Source: Naumannella halotolerans (GTDB lineage: Bacteria > Actinomycetota > Actinomycetes > Propionibacteriales > Propionibacteriaceae). Taken from it: a DNA stretch of 64,000 nt. The position numbers were made by a program, and so were the translations under genes. Below are positions 61,615-64,000 of this stretch, in pieces. The DNA is taken from assembly GCF_004364645.1 (NCBI RefSeq), contig NZ_SOAW01000002.1:372001-436000 (forward strand), in the 5' to 3' direction. The notes under the pieces were generated by a model. The model saw only the letters and a program-made list of their open reading frames with translations, ran no database searches and was not told the origin of the DNA. The first letter of the stretch is position 1. Every line of letters starts with the position of its first letter.

Positions 61615-61629
61615 GAGGGGAAACTGATC

Positions 61630-63138
61630 ATGGACCTCTTCAGCAATCTCGCACTCGGTTTCGAGACGGCGTTCCAATGGCAGAACATCTTGTGGTGCCT
61701 GCTCGGGGTGGCGATCGGTACGGCCGTGGGCGTGCTGCCCGGGATCGGCCCGACGGCGGCCATCGCCATGCTGCTGCCACTGACCTTCAGCTTCGGCGAA
61801 CCGGTGTCGGCGTTGATCATGCTGGCCGGTATCTACTACGGCGCCCAGTACGGCGGGTCGACCACCGCGATCCTGTTGAACATGCCGGGGGAGTCGTCCT
61901 CGGCGGTGACGGCGATCGACGGGCACCAGATGGCGAAGATGGGCAGGGCCGGAGTCGCCCTGGCCACCGCGGCCGTGGGCTCCTTCTTCGCCGGTACGGT
62001 CGCCACCTTGGTGCTGGCCGTGGCGGCCCCGCCCCTGGCACGGGTGGCGCTGCAGTTCGGGCCGGCCGACTACTTCTCGTTGATGCTGCTGGGGCTGGTC
62101 ATCTCCATCGCCCTCGCCCGGGGATCGGTGCTGAACGCGCTGGCGATGATCTTCCTCGGGCTGTTGCTCGGTACGGTCGGCCAGGACGCCTTCACCGGGC
62201 AGCCGCGCTTCACCTTCGGCCTGTCCGAACTGTACGGCGGGCTGAACTTCGTCTCCGTCGCGGTCGGCATCTTCGGCATCGCCGAGATCCTGCGGAATCT
62301 GTTGGATCCGGAGACCCGCAACGCCACCGTCAGCAAGGTCAGTTCCCTGCTGCCGACCAAGGAGGACGTCCGCCGCTCGGTGGGACCGATCCTGCGGGCC
62401 ACCGGACTGGGGTCGGTGCTCGGCATCCTGCCCGGTGGTGGGCACATCCTGTCGTCGTTCGCCTCCTACTCGGTGGAGAAGCAGCTGTCACCTCGCAAGG
62501 CGGAGTTCGGCAAGGGTGCGATCGAGGGCGTGGCCGGTCCGGAGGCGGCCAACAATGCCGCCGCCCAGACCTCCTTCATCCCGCTGCTGACCCTGGGCAT
62601 CCCGGCCCATCCGGTGATGGCGCTGATAGTTGGTGCCTTCATCATCCAGGGCATCACCCCGGGGCCGACGCTGATGACCGACGAACCGACACTGTTCTGG
62701 GCGCTGATCGCGTCGATGTGGATCGGCAACCTGCTGCTGGTGGTGCTGAACCTGCCGCTGATCGGGCTGTGGGTGCGGCTGTTGAAGGTGCCCCAGCGGG
62801 TGCTCTTCCCGGCGATCATCGTCTTCGCCGGTATCGGCACCTACTCCTTGGAACTGAACCCGTTCCACGTGCTCGCGGTCGCGGTCTTCGGCGTCCTCGG
62901 CTACATCCTGGTCAAGTGTGGTTCCGAGCCCGCGCCGCTGTTGCTCGGTTTCGTGCTCGGGCCACTGCTGGAGTCCAACATGCGGCGGGCGCTGTTGATC
63001 AGCCACGGGGATCCGTCGGTCTTCTTCACCCGACCGATCTCGGCGGTGATGCTGGTGTTGGCGCTGATCGCCCTGCTGGTGGCGATGTTGCCGATGATCC
63101 GCAAGCGCCGGGACAAGGTGTTCGTCGAGGACGACTGA
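61630..63138 (+). CDS. tctA: Tripartite tricarboxylate transporter large subunit (TctA family)
   Basis: A 502-residue membrane protein with about 11 helices. GVLPGIGPTAAIAMLLPLTF, GAQYGGSTTAILLNMPGE and LGILPGGGHILSSFASYSVEK are the conserved TctA motifs; PLLTLGIPAHPVMALIVGA follows in the second half. It is the transport channel, powered by an ion gradient, for a carboxylate delivered by TctC. The operon tctC-tctB-tctA is complete; which acid is moved cannot be read. Confidence 0.93.
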   Translation: MDLFSNLALGFETAFQWQNILWCLLGVAIGTAVGVLPGIGPTAAIAMLLPLTFSFGEPVSALIMLAGIYYGAQYGGSTTAILLNMPGESSSAVTAIDGHQMAKMGRAGVALATAAVGSFFAGTVATLVLAVAAPPLARVALQFGPADYFSLMLLGLVISIALARGSVLNALAMIFLGLLLGTVGQDAFTGQPRFTFGLSELYGGLNFVSVAVGIFGIAEILRNLLDPETRNATVSKVSSLLPTKEDVRRSVGPILRATGLGSVLGILPGGGHILSSFASYSVEKQLSPRKAEFGKGAIEGVAGPEAANNAAAQTSFIPLLTLGIPAHPVMALIVGAFIIQGITPGPTLMTDEPTLFWALIASMWIGNLLLVVLNLPLIGLWVRLLKVPQRVLFPAIIVFAGIGTYSLELNPFHVLAVAVFGVLGYILVKCGSEPAPLLLGFVLGPLLESNMRRALLISHGDPSVFFTRPISAVMLVLALIALLVAMLPMIRKRRDKVFVEDD

Positions 63139-63204
63139 TCGGCGCCGACGCCGCCTCAGCCAGCCCGGTGCCTGTCCGCACGACGGGTCGACGTACCTCG
63201 GGGT

Positions 63205-63648
63205 TCAGCGCGCCCGGCGCAGCAATCGGTGCAGCGCGAAGCCGTACCCCAGGCCGGCGACCGGACCGAGCAGCGGGTCGAACAGTCGGGGGAGGTGGGA
63301 GATCGAGATCTCCTGTTCCCAGCGCAGCACCGAACCGCCGAGGCCGCTGTCGGAGACGCTGAGCTCGATCCAACCCAGGACCACCCGGCCGGTCTTCACC
63401 AGTAGGCAGTAACCGGCCCGGCCGTCGCCCGGCGGCCGGAATTCGATCACCGTCATCGTGTCCCGCACGGTGAGTGGGCCGATCCGGGTCAGGCCCAGCA
63501 ACTCGCTGTTCTCACCGACCGGGCGGCCGTCGGTGGTCGAGGACTGGGTGAACGGGACGACCTCGGTATGCCCCTGCAGGTCGAGAACCGCGGCGAAGAC
63601 CGTCGCCGGGGGCAGGTCGCTTCGGATCAGACGGCGGAAATGGGCCAT
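63205..63648 (-). CDS. SRPBCC-family protein
   Basis: A 147-residue protein with a helix-grip fold: HFRRLIRSDLPPATVFAAVLDLQGHTEVVPFTQ is the first strand and helix pair, MTVIEFRPPGDGRAGYCLLVKTG and GGSVLRWEQEISI the sheet, and a C-terminal helix DPLLGPVAGLGYGFALHRLL. Such proteins bind hydrophobic ligands; no specific ligand is implied. The ATG at 63648 has TACGGT 6 nt upstream. Confidence 0.78.
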   Translation of the reverse strand: MAHFRRLIRSDLPPATVFAAVLDLQGHTEVVPFTQSSTTDGRPVGENSELLGLTRIGPLTVRDTMTVIEFRPPGDGRAGYCLLVKTGRVVLGWIELSVSDSGLGGSVLRWEQEISISHLPRLFDPLLGPVAGLGYGFALHRLLRRAR

Positions 63649-63654
63649 GGCTGA

Positions 63655-63660
63655 ACCGTA
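63655..63660 (-). promoter_or_regulatory. -10 box (TACGGT) of a leaderless promoter for the SRPBCC gene
   Basis: TACGGT is exactly 6 nt before the ATG at 63648. Confidence 0.5.
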
Positions 63661-63719
63661 ATCGGTGCGGCCTCCATGCGGCAGCGCGTGCGAGGGATGT
63701 GTGGGAGCCGGGAACCGGC

Positions 63720-64000
63720 TCAGGGAAGCTGGCCCAGGTGCGCCAGGGCCTGCTTCAGCAGGTGCACCTGGCCCAGGCTCATCTCCGAGACGATGTCGGG
63801 CATCAGCGCCTCGGTCGGGGTCAGCCAGTCGAGGCTGAGTGCGTCCTGCCGCGGGCTGCACTCACCGCGGACCGGCAGTACGTAGCACAGCGCGATCGCA
63901 TGCTGTCGCGGGTCGTGCAAGCGGCCGGTGCCCGGGGTCGGGAAGTACTCGGCCACGGTGAACGGCTGCAGCGACGGCGGCACCTGCGGCAGCGCCATCG
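63720..64000 (-). CDS. DUF4916/NUDIX-hydrolase-like protein, C-terminal part (5' end outside window)
   Basis: Ninety-two residues are visible from the first Met in the window, and the frame stays open to the edge, so the gene starts beyond base 64000. TGRLHDPRQHAIALCYVLPVRGECSPRQDALSLDWLTPTEAL matches the C-terminal part of DUF4916 proteins, which are relatives of NUDIX hydrolases. The NUDIX box itself would lie outside. It ends 71 bp upstream of the SRPBCC gene on the same strand. Confidence 0.65.
   Translation of the reverse strand, partial: MALPQVPPSLQPFTVAEYFPTPGTGRLHDPRQHAIALCYVLPVRGECSPRQDALSLDWLTPTEALMPDIVSEMSLGQVHLLKQALAHLGQLP

Overview
The window is GC-rich, almost gap-free DNA of an actinobacterium. 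The gene set (furA-katG, mqo, panC, a cysteine-free S18 in an rpsF-ssb-rpsR-rplI operon, choline oxidase, a MoxR/VWA pair) would fit the Propionibacteriales, but there is no rRNA gene and the genus is inference. A strong signature is leaderless transcription: at least 14 genes have a TANNNT -10 box exactly 6 nt before the start codon.

Layout. 1-4.6 kb: two glycosyltransferases (the first cut by the window), a DUF998 membrane protein, a Mug-type DNA glycosylase and an ArsB-like permease. 4.7-8.8 kb: a lower-GC accessory patch with a complete IS3-family element (terminal repeats and ATC target duplication), a radical-SAM-like gene truncated by that element, a thiol-rich small protein, an ArsP/YraQ-type permease and a divergent ArsR repressor, then about 500 bp of debris. 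8.8-19.3 kb: a coiled-coil protein, an AGPS-like flavoenzyme overlapping a PlsC acyltransferase, an SDR, a GlcD-type oxidase, an Hsp70 homologue, an acyl-CoA dehydrogenase with a repeated N-terminus, and panC. 19.4-31.3 kb: small membrane proteins, a MOSC protein, a cyclophilin lipoprotein, a sarcosine-oxidase-like/homocysteine-methyltransferase pair, katG-furA, a lipase-like hydrolase, a GNAT protein and endonuclease IV.

31.3-42.5 kb: a repeat-rich gap, ilvA, a cytochrome b-like protein with eleven consecutive lysines, an Ohr/OsmC protein, a choline-to-betaine operon (BetT-type carrier, betaine aldehyde dehydrogenase, choline oxidase), and an Erm-type 23S rRNA methyltransferase behind an 885-bp repetitive leader. 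42.5-52.5 kb: MoxR ATPase and VWA protein, a secreted basic protein, an HtrA-like protease, an MFS carrier, a PNPOx-like protein, an S4 protein and the rpsF-ssb-rpsR-rplI operon ending in a clear hairpin.

52.5-55.4 kb: where dnaB commonly follows rplI there is instead a three-gene minus-strand cassette (TIGR04255-family protein, membrane-anchored HTH protein, unknown protein with a QSCDV motif). It looks acquired, sits beside a tRNA T-arm-like fragment, and is the best candidate for an undescribed system. 55.4-64 kb: mqo, then a carboxylate uptake locus: response regulator, histidine kinase and a TAXI-type lipoprotein in one overlapping operon, followed by tctC-tctB-tctA; then an SRPBCC protein and a partial DUF4916/NUDIX-like gene.

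How they fit together: choline oxidase, the sarcosine-oxidase-like enzyme and other flavin oxidases make H2O2, and KatG/FurA lies among them. Choline oxidation to betaine, methyl transfer to homocysteine and demethylation of N-methyl amino acids could form one methyl-recycling route.
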